The notes under the pieces are model-generated. The model had not been told where the DNA came from. It did not search any database and saw only the letters and a list, made by a program, of their open reading frames with translations. Shown one piece after another: positions 13,993 through 21,187 of a stretch of DNA of 25,744 bases. Numbering within the stretch: position 1 is the stretch's first letter; each line of letters starts with the position of its first letter. Source of the DNA: a virus. Made by a program: the position numbers and the translations under genes. Location: positions 1 to 25,744 of IMG/VR virus record IMGVR_UViG_3300031569_000565; one strand, 5' to 3'.

Positions 13993-14796
13993 ATGAAAAT
14001 ATTTGAAATAACAGAAGCAAAAGTAGAGATGTGTCCAGAAGCATGTTGCGGCAAGCCTGTAACAGAATGTAAGTGCGGACCTGATTGTAAACATTGTGAT
14101 TGTCATGCAAAGAACAAAATGAACGAAGCATCTACATTACCTCCAATGAAAAAAGAATTAGAGAATTTAATACGAAACGTAATGTCACCAGAAGATGGCA
14201 AAAAAGCCTTTTACGCTTGGATAGGTCTTAACAGGGCTGCGAATTCAAATGTTATCGACGGTAGCTTCAGCCGTAATAGAAAAATTCTAAATGCCTTAAT
14301 ACAGAAATATAATAGTGGCGGTAAAAAAACGGGCATCTTCAAACCGGCTCCCAAAAGCGTTCAAGTTCCATTTGATCGAAACAGAAAAGATCTTGGCGGT
14401 AACGCTGGTGTTAGCGAAGATGAAGATCTTGGCAATGTAATAAAAACTGGAGTTAAAGGGTCATACGCTGTTGTTGCAAAAGCAATTAAAGACTATGAAG
14501 AGTTAATTAGAAACAATCCTAATCATCCTAAAGTACCTCAAGTAAAAGCAGAGTTAGCTAAACTAAAGCCAATGCTTGCAAAAGCACAAGCAGGGTTAGA
14601 TGAGACTGCCACAGTAGGCGGTACAAGTGCAGGTGATGTTTCTGTTATAACAAGTGTTCCTGGTGCAAAACGTAAGGTAGGTAAAGACAAGAACGGTTTA
14701 CCGAAAGCACCGCAGGCTACTAACGCAGACGGAACTGCTAAAAATGCACTAGACATGACGGCCAACGTAATGGGCGGCAAAGCCATCAAAAGATAA
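13993..14796 (+). CDS. Virion/prohead-type protein with Cys-rich N-terminal metal-binding-like segment
   Basis: The 267-residue protein begins MKIFEITEAK (leader ending Ile-Thr-Glu) and is followed by a very Cys-rich segment: eight Cys and two His between residues 14 and 38 (CPEACCGKPVTECKCG, then CKHCDCH). This spacing looks like a metallothionein-like or zinc-binding knot. The rest is polar and basic: a helical region YAWIGLNRAANSN, a second helical region around AVVAKAIKDYEELIRNN (about 155-171) with Leu/Lys/Ala repeats, and a low-complexity tail rich in Ala, Lys, Thr and Gly. I recall similar Cys-rich starts in marine myovirus proteins but know no function. The start lies one base after the previous stop. 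Confidence 0.78.
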   Translation: MKIFEITEAKVEMCPEACCGKPVTECKCGPDCKHCDCHAKNKMNEASTLPPMKKELENLIRNVMSPEDGKKAFYAWIGLNRAANSNVIDGSFSRNRKILNALIQKYNSGGKKTGIFKPAPKSVQVPFDRNRKDLGGNAGVSEDEDLGNVIKTGVKGSYAVVAKAIKDYEELIRNNPNHPKVPQVKAELAKLKPMLAKAQAGLDETATVGGTSAGDVSVITSVPGAKRKVGKDKNGLPKAPQATNADGTAKNALDMTANVMGGKAIKR

Positions 14797-14807
14797 ATAC
14801 TATTTAT
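14793..14807 (+). promoter_or_regulatory. Palindromic late promoter-like box
   Basis: ATAAATA, one central C, TATTTAT: a perfect 15-base palindrome, so the same late-type box reads on both strands. It overlaps the end of the preceding gene and lies about 40 bases before the chosen start at 14837. Confidence 0.5.
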
Positions 14808-14812
14808 AAAGC

Positions 14813-14819
14813 ATAAATA
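14813..14819 (+). promoter_or_regulatory. T4-type late promoter-like box
   Basis: A further ATAAATA sits 17 bases before ATG 14837. It overlaps the alternative ATG at 14819, supporting 14837 as the translation start. Confidence 0.5.
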
Positions 14820-14836
14820 TGTATACGGAGAGTATA

Positions 14837-15463
14837 ATGCGGCACAATGAAATTAAAAACCAAGTAAACGAAGGTGGCTTAGCTAGTTTAGCTGACATGG
14901 CTGAACGTGATCATGAAGTACAAATGGCAAGAGCTGATTTGTATAAAATTGCAAAGTATGCAATTAAACTTCATGACATGTTAAAAAGTGTAAGCGAAGC
15001 AGAAGGCATCGAAGGTTGGCAACAGAGTAAAATAACAAAAGCCGCAGATTATGTTGGCTCTGTATACCACGCTATGGATTACGATACAAAGTTTGCCAAC
15101 GAAGCTGTTGCTGAAGCAAAACGCTCTAGCTATAAAGATGGGTTATCTGCAATGCTAGAAACAAAAAAAGGCAAAGACGAAAAATTCAAACCACATATGA
15201 TGTATGATCCAAAGACTGGCAAAAGCAAAATGGCCAAAGTTGAACAAGATCATAAAGATATGGCCAAAAAAGGTTGGACTCACGAAAAACCAACAGTTAA
15301 AGAAGATTCAAAAAAAAAAGTAGATAACTGCACCAAGTGCGGCAATCCAAGTTATACTACACTTGACGAAGAAAAGAAAAAAGGCAGTCATGGTAAAGTA
15401 TGCTGGAAAGGCTATCGTAGAGGTAAAGGAGATAGTTGTCACAGAGTAAAGGGCGATGCCTAA
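14837..15463 (+). CDS. Probable virion/prohead-associated protein with C-terminal Cys motifs
   Basis: A 208-residue Lys/Glu-rich, mostly helical protein. I chose ATG 14837 because GGAGAG lies at good spacing upstream and the other ATG (14819) falls inside a late-promoter-like box. The first residues MRHNEIKNQVNEGG form a short leader ending Val-Asn-Glu. The middle has helices such as ARADLYKIAKYAIKLHDMLK. The C-terminus holds CTKCGNP, a CxxC pair, and GKVCWKGYRRGKGDSC, two more Cys among basic residues, so a four-Cys metal site is possible. It overlaps the next gene by eight bases. The enzyme role is nil as far as visible; a structural or DNA-binding role is inferred. Confidence 0.72.
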   Translation: MRHNEIKNQVNEGGLASLADMAERDHEVQMARADLYKIAKYAIKLHDMLKSVSEAEGIEGWQQSKITKAADYVGSVYHAMDYDTKFANEAVAEAKRSSYKDGLSAMLETKKGKDEKFKPHMMYDPKTGKSKMAKVEQDHKDMAKKGWTHEKPTVKEDSKKKVDNCTKCGNPSYTTLDEEKKKGSHGKVCWKGYRRGKGDSCHRVKGDA

Positions 15464-16184
15464 CATGGACGACTTTTACAAACTAAGTGCAAAAATGAAG
15501 GACTTATTTCCTTCAGACCCAGCAGCAGATAAACAAGCATTGTTACAAATGGCTAACGCTCCGGCTCCAGATGCTCCCCCAACAAAAGATTACATAACCG
15601 AAAGTGTACAAGTACCACAAGGATCAATGCCGTTAGGCATTGATAATGTATCAGATTTTGCTAAATTAGCAGGAATAACAGAATCACAAAAAACTGGAAG
15701 TGCAGGACAAGCTAAAGGCAGTGATCCTATACCTACAGCAGAACCGAAGCGTACTACGCACCCTTTAAAAGATAAACTAGTCGGCGAAGAAGATATAGAC
15801 GTAAGAGCACTGACACCTGCGGCGTCAACTTTAGGTGGTGCAATAGACCCAGAAATGGACGAAAGTGCATTGATTGCTATCGGACTTAAAAAAGCCGCTT
15901 CGGGCGAAATACTATCTGAAAGAGAACGTGATGTTATTAAACCATACGTTGCATTATTTTCAGAACTTATCACAAATCCAATGTTTAGATCACAAATTAT
16001 ATCTATGCAAAAAACGCTATCTAAAATACAAAAGAAAGACGGTGTTGAAGAAGGTGACGGACGTAAGAAAGGTATCCACGGTAAAGGACATCCTATGCGT
16101 AAAAAACAACAAGCCGCAATACATGCCAACGAATCATCAATCAAAGCCCAACTTTACAAAGCACTAGCAAAACACAAATCTTAA
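15456..16184 (+). CDS. Hypothetical protein with multiple leader-like motifs and basic tail
   Basis: A 242-residue protein with long stretches that look disordered (Pro/Ala/Asp-rich in the first 100 residues). Two sites of I-x-E form occur, DYITES near 46-51 and LAGITES near 70-76; the second is preceded by a helix like that in the 75-residue protein at 12850. A helical region around SERERDVIKPYVALFSELIT is followed by SQIISMQKTLSKIQKK. The tail (about 200-242) is strongly basic: RKKGIHGKGHPMRKKQQ. This is compatible with a prohead core or internal protein, but no family is recognised. ATG 15465 is a possible alternative start. It is the last gene before a short gap with a late-like box. Confidence 0.7.
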   Translation: MPNMDDFYKLSAKMKDLFPSDPAADKQALLQMANAPAPDAPPTKDYITESVQVPQGSMPLGIDNVSDFAKLAGITESQKTGSAGQAKGSDPIPTAEPKRTTHPLKDKLVGEEDIDVRALTPAASTLGGAIDPEMDESALIAIGLKKAASGEILSERERDVIKPYVALFSELITNPMFRSQIISMQKTLSKIQKKDGVEEGDGRKKGIHGKGHPMRKKQQAAIHANESSIKAQLYKALAKHKS

Positions 16185-16215
16185 CCAACAATTACGATTG
16201 CCTATAGTATAAGGT

Positions 16216-16222
16216 CTAAATA
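16216..16222 (+). promoter_or_regulatory. Late promoter-like box very close to a start codon
   Basis: CTAAATA lies four bases before ATG 16227. A transcript from it would begin at about the ATG, so if real it would be leaderless or serve genes farther on. Confidence 0.3.
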
Positions 16223-16226
16223 CGTG

Positions 16227-16424
16227 ATGACAGAAAAAGAACTTAAAGAAGCATGTCGGTTATTCTATATGACCAAAGGCCACTTAGGAACAAATGATGA
16301 AACTATCATTGCTTGTGCCGACGGCTACTTCAAACGACTTTGGGGAAATAATGAAAGTTATATCCACGAAGAAGGGTTTGAAGAAGCCTATAAAGCCAAA
16401 ATAGTTCTTGACAAACAACAATAA
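16227..16424 (+). CDS. Small hypothetical protein
   Basis: A 65-residue, acidic, helical protein (TEKELKEACRLFYMTKGH at the start, EEGFEEAYKAKIVLDKQQ at the end). I do not recognise it. ATG 16227 is used; an in-frame GTG lies just before it. There is no clear ribosome-binding site, and the box at 16216 nearly abuts the start, so expression may be unusual. It is followed by a sigma-70 promoter (16408) that begins inside its last codons. It is the weakest CDS call among the plus-strand genes. Confidence 0.6.
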   Translation: MTEKELKEACRLFYMTKGHLGTNDETIIACADGYFKRLWGNNESYIHEEGFEEAYKAKIVLDKQQ

Positions 16425-16436
16425 ATCCTGTACAAT
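16408..16436 (+). promoter_or_regulatory. Sigma-70 promoter for the dsbA-like gene (TTGACA-17-TACAAT)
   Basis: TTGACA 16408-16413 and TACAAT 16431-16436 with a 17-base spacer; one mismatch from consensus. Transcription would start near 16443, leaving a leader with AAAGGAG before ATG 16461. Position in a true gene gap makes this convincing. It would drive the dsbA-like and membrane genes early. Confidence 0.75.
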
Positions 16437-16460
16437 GTATATAAATTAAAGGAGAAACTT

Positions 16461-16721
16461 ATGAGTGATCGCACATACGGGGCTGAAGAGAAGGCCAAAC
16501 TAGAACGACTTGTTAACGAAGGTGTTACAGTACTACAAGAAATTGAGGATCTAAATATGGGTCTAAAAGAAACAGTAAAGGCTGTAGCTGAAGAACTTGA
16601 TATTAAGCCATCAATGATTAACAAAGCAATTAAAATTGCACAAAAAGGTGACTGGGATAGAGTTGCTGATGAATTTGACGATTTGGAAACACTTGTTGTT
16701 ACGGTAGGCAAAGATAAGTGA
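16461..16721 (+). CDS. dsbA: DsbA-like double-stranded DNA-binding protein
   Basis: The 86-residue helical protein resembles T4 DsbA, a small protein that binds double-stranded DNA near late promoters and helps late transcription. The match rests on length and on the pattern in the C-terminal half: ETVKAVAEELDIKPSMINKAIKIAQKG corresponds to a T4 stretch of similar charge and hydrophobic spacing ending in an acidic tail. An AAGGAG ribosome-binding site lies upstream, and the sigma-70 promoter at 16408 drives it. Its stop overlaps the next GTG start (GTGA). The assignment is from memory and pattern, so it is good but not certain. Confidence 0.72.
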   Translation: MSDRTYGAEEKAKLERLVNEGVTVLQEIEDLNMGLKETVKAVAEELDIKPSMINKAIKIAQKGDWDRVADEFDDLETLVVTVGKDK

Positions 16722-16999
16722 TTGATAAGATTACAGAGTTTTTCAAGAACAGTTACAGAACTAGTCCTGTAGCGTTCTACTGTGAAATGATAGAAGCAGT
16801 ACTGCTAATTGGTGCAAGTGCTGTTCTAACATTTACTATCTTAGATCCAGCAACAAAGATATTTGTACCTATGTATTTGGTAGGAAGTCTATTAGGTGTT
16901 GTTAGTGCAGTAATTAGGCAAGCAGCATTTGTAATAGTACTGTGTAGTTGGTTTGTAGTAATGAATTGTCTTGCTCTTATACAACTATTTGTGCTATAA
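16718..16999 (+). CDS. Small multi-pass membrane protein
   Basis: The 93-residue protein begins with a short amphipathic stretch and then has two to three hydrophobic segments (about 22-43, 50-66 and 70-93) with few charges between them. The C-terminus is within a hydrophobic segment. It begins with GTG overlapping the dsbA-like stop (GTGA), so it should be co-expressed early. No family is recognised; a role in altering the host inner membrane, holin-like function, or superinfection exclusion are possibilities. A gene for a membrane protein between dsbA and polymerase is not a T4 arrangement. Confidence 0.72.
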   Translation: MIDKITEFFKNSYRTSPVAFYCEMIEAVLLIGASAVLTFTILDPATKIFVPMYLVGSLLGVVSAVIRQAAFVIVLCSWFVVMNCLALIQLFVL

Positions 17000-17000
17000 T
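16971..17000 (+). promoter_or_regulatory. Extended -10 sigma-70 promoter before DNA polymerase
   Basis: TGCTATAAT (TATAAT 16995-17000 with TG one base upstream) is preceded by a weak -35 (TTGCTC, 18-base spacer). The extended -10 can compensate for the weak -35. It would start transcription about 65 bases before the polymerase ATG. Confidence 0.55.
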
Positions 17001-17012
17001 TAATAATACGCC

Positions 17013-17022
17013 AATAGCTATT
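17013..17022 (+). other. Palindrome in the polymerase leader, possible RNA operator
   Basis: AATAGCTATT is a 10-base perfect palindrome, followed at once by a second AGCTA, about 50 bases upstream of the gp43 start. T4 gp43 represses its own translation by binding a hairpin next to its ribosome-binding site. This palindrome is farther from the AAGGAG than in T4, so the parallel is weak. Confidence 0.25.
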
Positions 17023-17072
17023 AGCTAGGCATGTAGAAGGTTAAGTTGGCCATAAGCAACGAAGGAGAATAC

Positions 17073-19742
17073 ATGAGCTACGTAGACGCATTCTTTGATC
17101 GCGACGCCGATATCATTCGAGCTGTTGAACGCAAAGATGGTAAAAGAATTTACCGTGAATATCAATCTAAATATACATTTTTTTATAAAGACCCTAGGGG
17201 CAAGTACAAAAGTGTATACGGTGATCCCCTAAGTCGTATTGTATGTAAGAGTACAAAAGACTTCCGCAAAGAAGTTGCTATTAACAGAGACAAAGAACTG
17301 TTTGAAAGTGACATTAATCCTATTTTTCAATGTTTGAGTGATAACTATCTTAACGCAGATGCACCTAAACTAAACGTTGCATTTTTTGATATTGAGACCG
17401 ACTTTGATCCAGAACGTGGCTTTGCTGATCCTAGTGATCCGTTTATGCCTATTACAAGTATTAGTGTATACTTACAGTGGCTCGACACTATGATATGTAT
17501 TGCTGTACCTCCAAAGACACTTACTATGGAGCAAGCACGTAAAGAAGTTGAAGGCATAGACAATGTAATGCTAGTTGAAAAAGAAAGTGAAATGATTGAT
17601 ACTTTCTTAACACTTATTGAAGACAGTGATGTACTTAGTGGATGGAACAGTGAAGGATATGATATTCCATATACTGTAAACAGGACTAGTCGTGTACTAA
17701 GCAAAGACGACACACGTAGATTCTGCTTGTGGGGCCAACTTCCTAAGAAGCGTATGTACGAGAAGTACGGCAAAGAAAGCCAAACGTTTGACTTAGTTGG
17801 GCGTGTACACTTAGATAGTTTGAATTTGTATCGCAAGTACACCTACGAAGAGCGTCACACATATCGACTAGATGCTATTGGCGAGATTGAGGTAGGTGAA
17901 AACAAAGTTGAATACGAAGGCACACTTGATCAATTATACAACAACGACTTCCGTAAATTTATTCAATATAACATTCAAGATACAGCACTACTTGATAAAC
18001 TAGATAAGAAACTACGCTTTATTGACTTGTCTAACACTATTGCACACGAGAACACAGTTCTTATTCAAACTACAATGGGCGCTGTTGCTGTTACAGAACA
18101 AGGCATTGTTAACGAAGCTCACCATAGAGGCTTACAAGTTCCTAATCGACAAAGACGTGATGACGAAAATACACAAGCGGCTGGTGCATATGTAGCATTT
18201 CCTAAGAAGGGCTTGCACAAATGGATTGGTTCAATGGATTTGAACTCACTATATCCGTCAGTTATTCGTGCATTAAACATGGCGCCAGAAACTGTTATTG
18301 GACAAATACGTCCAGACATTAGTGATGCTCGTGTACACGAAGACATGTTCTTAAAGAAGAAGAGTTTTGCTGGTAGTTGGGAAGGACGCTTTAGTACAGA
18401 AGAATATGAAGCAGTTATGGAACAGCGTAAAGATGTTGCGCTAACCATTGACTGGGAGAGCGGGGGCAGTGACGTTCTAAGCGGTGCTGAAATTTATAAA
18501 GCAGTGTTTGATAGTCATCAACCCTGGATGCTTAGTAGTAACGGTACTATTTTTACTACAGAGTTTGAAGGTGTTATTCCAGGTATTTTAAAACGTTGGT
18601 ATGCTGAACGTAAAGAGATGCAGAAGAAGCTAAAGAAAGCTAAGGACGCCGGCAACTCAGCAGAGATTGAGTATTGGGATAAGCGACAGCTAGTTAAGAA
18701 GATTTTGCTTAACAGTTTGTATGGTGCAATTCTTAATCCAGGTTGTAGATTCTTTGACAAACGTATCGGACAAAGTACAACACTAACAGGACGTACTATT
18801 GTTAAGCATATGAGTGCAGAAGTTAACAAGACTATTACAGGTGTTTATGATCACACAGGTGATGCAATGATCTATGGTGATACTGACTCATGTTACTTTA
18901 GTGGTTATCCTATTCTCAAAGAGCAAATTGACAATGGTTCTATTCCTTGGGATAAGGACAACGTAATTACACTATATGATCAAGTATGCGAAGCGGCTAA
19001 TGAAACTTTTCCAAAGTTTATGATGGAAGCATTTCATTGTCCAAAGAGTAGATCAGACGTTATTGCAGCGGCTAGAGAAATTGTAGCACAGTCAGGGTTG
19101 TTTATTACTAAGAAGCGTTATGCAGCACTAGTGTATGACATTGAAGGCTTTAGAACAGATGTAGACGGCAAAGCAGGTAAAGTAAAAGCAATGGGCTTGG
19201 ACTTGCGTAGATCAGATACTCCCGTGTTTATGCAAGAGTTCCTAAGTGAGCTATTGCTTATGGTGCTTACTGACAAGCCGCAAGAAGATGTACTAGAACG
19301 TATTACTGTATTCCGTAAGGAGTTTAGTGAGAGGCCTGGTTGGGAGAAAGGTAGTCCGAAACGTGCAAACAAAGTCGGACACTATCAACGACTTGAAGAA
19401 AAGCAAGGCAAAGCAAACATGCCTGGACACGTTAGAGCAAGTATTAATTGGAATACACTCAAACGTATGAATGGTGACAAGTACTCGCAAGAAGTTGTAG
19501 ACGGCATGAAGGTCATTGTTTGTAAACTAAAACAAAATCCACTAGGGTATACAAGTGTTGCGTATCCAACAGACGAGTTACGTATTCCTGATTGGTTTAA
19601 AGAGTTGCCATTTGATGATATAGCTATGGCAGAAACTATTATTGATAACAAACTAGACAACTTGATTGGAGTTCTTAACTATCCACTAGAAGATACTAAG
19701 AGGCATAATACGTTTTCAAGTTTGTTTGACTTTGGAGAGTAA
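17073..19742 (+). CDS. 43: Family-B DNA polymerase, gp43 type, with proofreading exonuclease
   Basis: The 889-residue protein is the phage replicative polymerase. The 3'-5' exonuclease motifs are seen: Exo I FFDIETDFD (Asp106, Glu108), Exo II WNSEGYDIPY, Exo III YNIQDTALLDK. The polymerase motifs follow: A with DLNSLYPS beginning at Asp389, B KKILLNSLYGA, and C YGDTDS at 601-606 with the two catalytic Asp. The length is close to T4 gp43 (898 residues), so the gene is intact and has no intein. ATG 17073 is chosen because AAGGAG lies upstream; an in-frame TTG at 17046 would add nine residues with no ribosome-binding site. It is followed directly by the sugar-nucleotide genes instead of the T4 order. 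Confidence 0.98.
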   Translation: MSYVDAFFDRDADIIRAVERKDGKRIYREYQSKYTFFYKDPRGKYKSVYGDPLSRIVCKSTKDFRKEVAINRDKELFESDINPIFQCLSDNYLNADAPKLNVAFFDIETDFDPERGFADPSDPFMPITSISVYLQWLDTMICIAVPPKTLTMEQARKEVEGIDNVMLVEKESEMIDTFLTLIEDSDVLSGWNSEGYDIPYTVNRTSRVLSKDDTRRFCLWGQLPKKRMYEKYGKESQTFDLVGRVHLDSLNLYRKYTYEERHTYRLDAIGEIEVGENKVEYEGTLDQLYNNDFRKFIQYNIQDTALLDKLDKKLRFIDLSNTIAHENTVLIQTTMGAVAVTEQGIVNEAHHRGLQVPNRQRRDDENTQAAGAYVAFPKKGLHKWIGSMDLNSLYPSVIRALNMAPETVIGQIRPDISDARVHEDMFLKKKSFAGSWEGRFSTEEYEAVMEQRKDVALTIDWESGGSDVLSGAEIYKAVFDSHQPWMLSSNGTIFTTEFEGVIPGILKRWYAERKEMQKKLKKAKDAGNSAEIEYWDKRQLVKKILLNSLYGAILNPGCRFFDKRIGQSTTLTGRTIVKHMSAEVNKTITGVYDHTGDAMIYGDTDSCYFSGYPILKEQIDNGSIPWDKDNVITLYDQVCEAANETFPKFMMEAFHCPKSRSDVIAAAREIVAQSGLFITKKRYAALVYDIEGFRTDVDGKAGKVKAMGLDLRRSDTPVFMQEFLSELLLMVLTDKPQEDVLERITVFRKEFSERPGWEKGSPKRANKVGHYQRLEEKQGKANMPGHVRASINWNTLKRMNGDKYSQEVVDGMKVIVCKLKQNPLGYTSVAYPTDELRIPDWFKELPFDDIAMAETIIDNKLDNLIGVLNYPLEDTKRHNTFSSLFDFGE

Positions 19743-19743
19743 A

Positions 19744-20460
19744 ATGAATCATTTTATATTTGATGTTGACGGCACACTTACCCCTAGTAGGAAGAAAATA
19801 AATCCTCAATTTGCATTGTGGTTTTTATATTTTTCGCAAAACAATACAGTAAGTTTAGTTACAGGAAGTGATAACCCTAAAACGCTTGAACAGATTGGTC
19901 CTGAAATTTGTATGAGTGTAAACAAGATTTATAATTGCAACGGCAACGATGTATGGTATCGACAAGAGAATGTTTACACTAATCCTTGGAAGATGACCGA
20001 CGAACTTAAAGAATTTCTTAATGCTGAACTTAAAAATAGTGAATACACAATTAAAACCGGCAAGCATTTAGAAGAACGGCCGGGCATGGTTAACTTTAGT
20101 GTTGTGGGGCGTAATGCAGATAAAGTACAACGCAAAGATTACTTTTACTATGACATAGAAGCCGACGAACGCATACACATTGCTGAAAGGATCAACAAAC
20201 ATTTTCCTAATGTAAGTGCAGTGGTTGGTGGCGAAACCGGTATTGACATTATTGCTAAAGGTAAAGACAAGCGTCAAGTGCTGCAGGAAATACAAAAAGA
20301 TAGAGTATTCTTCTTTGGCGATAGAATGGACCCAGACGGCAACGATTTTAGTCTTGCATATGCTGTAAAAGAAGCAGGCGGTGTTGCAAAACAAGTTAAA
20401 AGTTGGAGAGACACAAAAGAAATTTTAGAAAATTTCCAACAAAGGGGGATAGCAAATTGA
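19744..20460 (+). CDS. Phosphomannomutase-like HAD-family protein
   Basis: The 238-residue protein belongs to the HAD superfamily (Cof/PMM branch) and resembles eukaryotic-type phosphomannomutase. Motif I FDVDGTLTPSR carries the two Asp and a Thr-x-x-Arg. LVTGSD is motif II. LEERPGMVNFSVVGRN matches the PMM cap signature (R.GM.N.S..GR). The end GDRMDPDGNDFSLA matches PMM's GD...GGNDFEI metal-binding region. It could interconvert mannose-6-P and mannose-1-P, or be a sugar phosphatase. ATG 19744 lies right after the polymerase stop, with GGAGAG before it. The neighbours (cupin, cytidylyltransferase, epimerase) support a sugar-nucleotide pathway. Confidence 0.83.
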   Translation: MNHFIFDVDGTLTPSRKKINPQFALWFLYFSQNNTVSLVTGSDNPKTLEQIGPEICMSVNKIYNCNGNDVWYRQENVYTNPWKMTDELKEFLNAELKNSEYTIKTGKHLEERPGMVNFSVVGRNADKVQRKDYFYYDIEADERIHIAERINKHFPNVSAVVGGETGIDIIAKGKDKRQVLQEIQKDRVFFFGDRMDPDGNDFSLAYAVKEAGGVAKQVKSWRDTKEILENFQQRGIAN

Positions 20461-20786
20461 AATACAGTGATTGGGATATTGGCGGCAAGGTTGTTAAAGA
20501 AGATGCACGTTATGTTGTTAAAGACAATACTGATCTAAGCAACCTTGTAGTGAGTAGTACGCATTTAAATGCAGGTAAAAGTACAACAGGTCACCGGCAT
20601 GCCGGGCAAGAAGAAGTCTATGTCTTTGTAGGCGGTAGTGGACAGATGGAGCTTGATCATAAAATATTTGATGTTACAGCAGGCGACACTGTACTAATCC
20701 ACGACAACGTATTTCACAGAGTACACAACAACACAGACGTTGGTTTAAAGTTTATTTGTGTATTTGATGGAAGGAGAGAACATTGA
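20457..20786 (+). CDS. Single-domain cupin, sugar-phosphate isomerase-like
   Basis: The 109-residue protein has both cupin motifs: motif 1 GHRHAGQEEVYVFVGGSG with metal ligands His46, His48 and Glu52 or Glu53, and motif 2 GDTVLIHDNVFHRVHN with His87. The size and HxH...E arrangement resemble small sugar-phosphate isomerase or mannose-6-phosphate isomerase C-terminal-type cupins. I chose the TTG start at 20457, which overlaps the previous stop (TTGA) and follows an AAGGGGG ribosome-binding site; the upstream in-frame TTG at 20403 would overlap 58 bases of the preceding gene. Within this four-gene unit it may epimerise or isomerise a sugar phosphate. Substrate is not known. Confidence 0.85.
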   Translation: MKYSDWDIGGKVVKEDARYVVKDNTDLSNLVVSSTHLNAGKSTTGHRHAGQEEVYVFVGGSGQMELDHKIFDVTAGDTVLIHDNVFHRVHNNTDVGLKFICVFDGRREH

Positions 20787-21187
20787 AAGTAGGATTTACT
20801 TGTAGCACGTTTGATTTATTACATGCTGGACACGTAATTATGTTGCGTGAAGCAAAAGAACAATGCGATTATTTAATTTGCGGATTACAGGTAGACCCTA
20901 GTGTTGATCGCAAAGACAAGAACGCACCCATACAAACAGTAGTTGAACGCTATACTCAACTAAAAGGTGTAGAGTATGTAGATGAAATTATTCCGTACGG
21001 AACTGAAGAAGACTTAGAAGATATCCTTAGTATGTATCCAATAGAAGTACGCATACTAGGAGAAGAGTATCGCGACAAAGATTTCACAGGTAAAGACATT
21101 TGCCGCAAGCGTGACATCGAATTACACTTTAACAAAAGAGACCACCGTTTCAGTTCAAGTGATTTAAGGAATCGAGTTAATGCATAG
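20783..21187 (+). CDS. TagD-like cytidylyltransferase
   Basis: The 134-residue protein fits the glycerol-3-phosphate cytidylyltransferase (TagD) / HldE-like group: GFTCSTFDLLHAGHV has the nucleotide-binding HxGH at residues 14-17, and FSSSDLRNRV near the end corresponds to the family's STSxIRxRI-type motif. The length equals that of TagD (about 130). The reaction would be CTP (or another NTP) plus a sugar or polyol phosphate giving an activated NDP-compound. The start is TTG overlapping the cupin stop (TTGA), with an AAGGAG ribosome-binding site. It overlaps the epimerase gene by eight bases. It gives the cassette its activating step. Confidence 0.87.
   Translation: MKVGFTCSTFDLLHAGHVIMLREAKEQCDYLICGLQVDPSVDRKDKNAPIQTVVERYTQLKGVEYVDEIIPYGTEEDLEDILSMYPIEVRILGEEYRDKDFTGKDICRKRDIELHFNKRDHRFSSSDLRNRVNA

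Noticed and set aside
15590-16167. Open frames antisense (15590-16144) and in another plus frame (15874-16167) to the gene at 15456
   Set aside because: They have no ribosome-binding sites or plausible composition, while the 15456 frame connects to its upstream neighbour by overlap and carries leader-like motifs.
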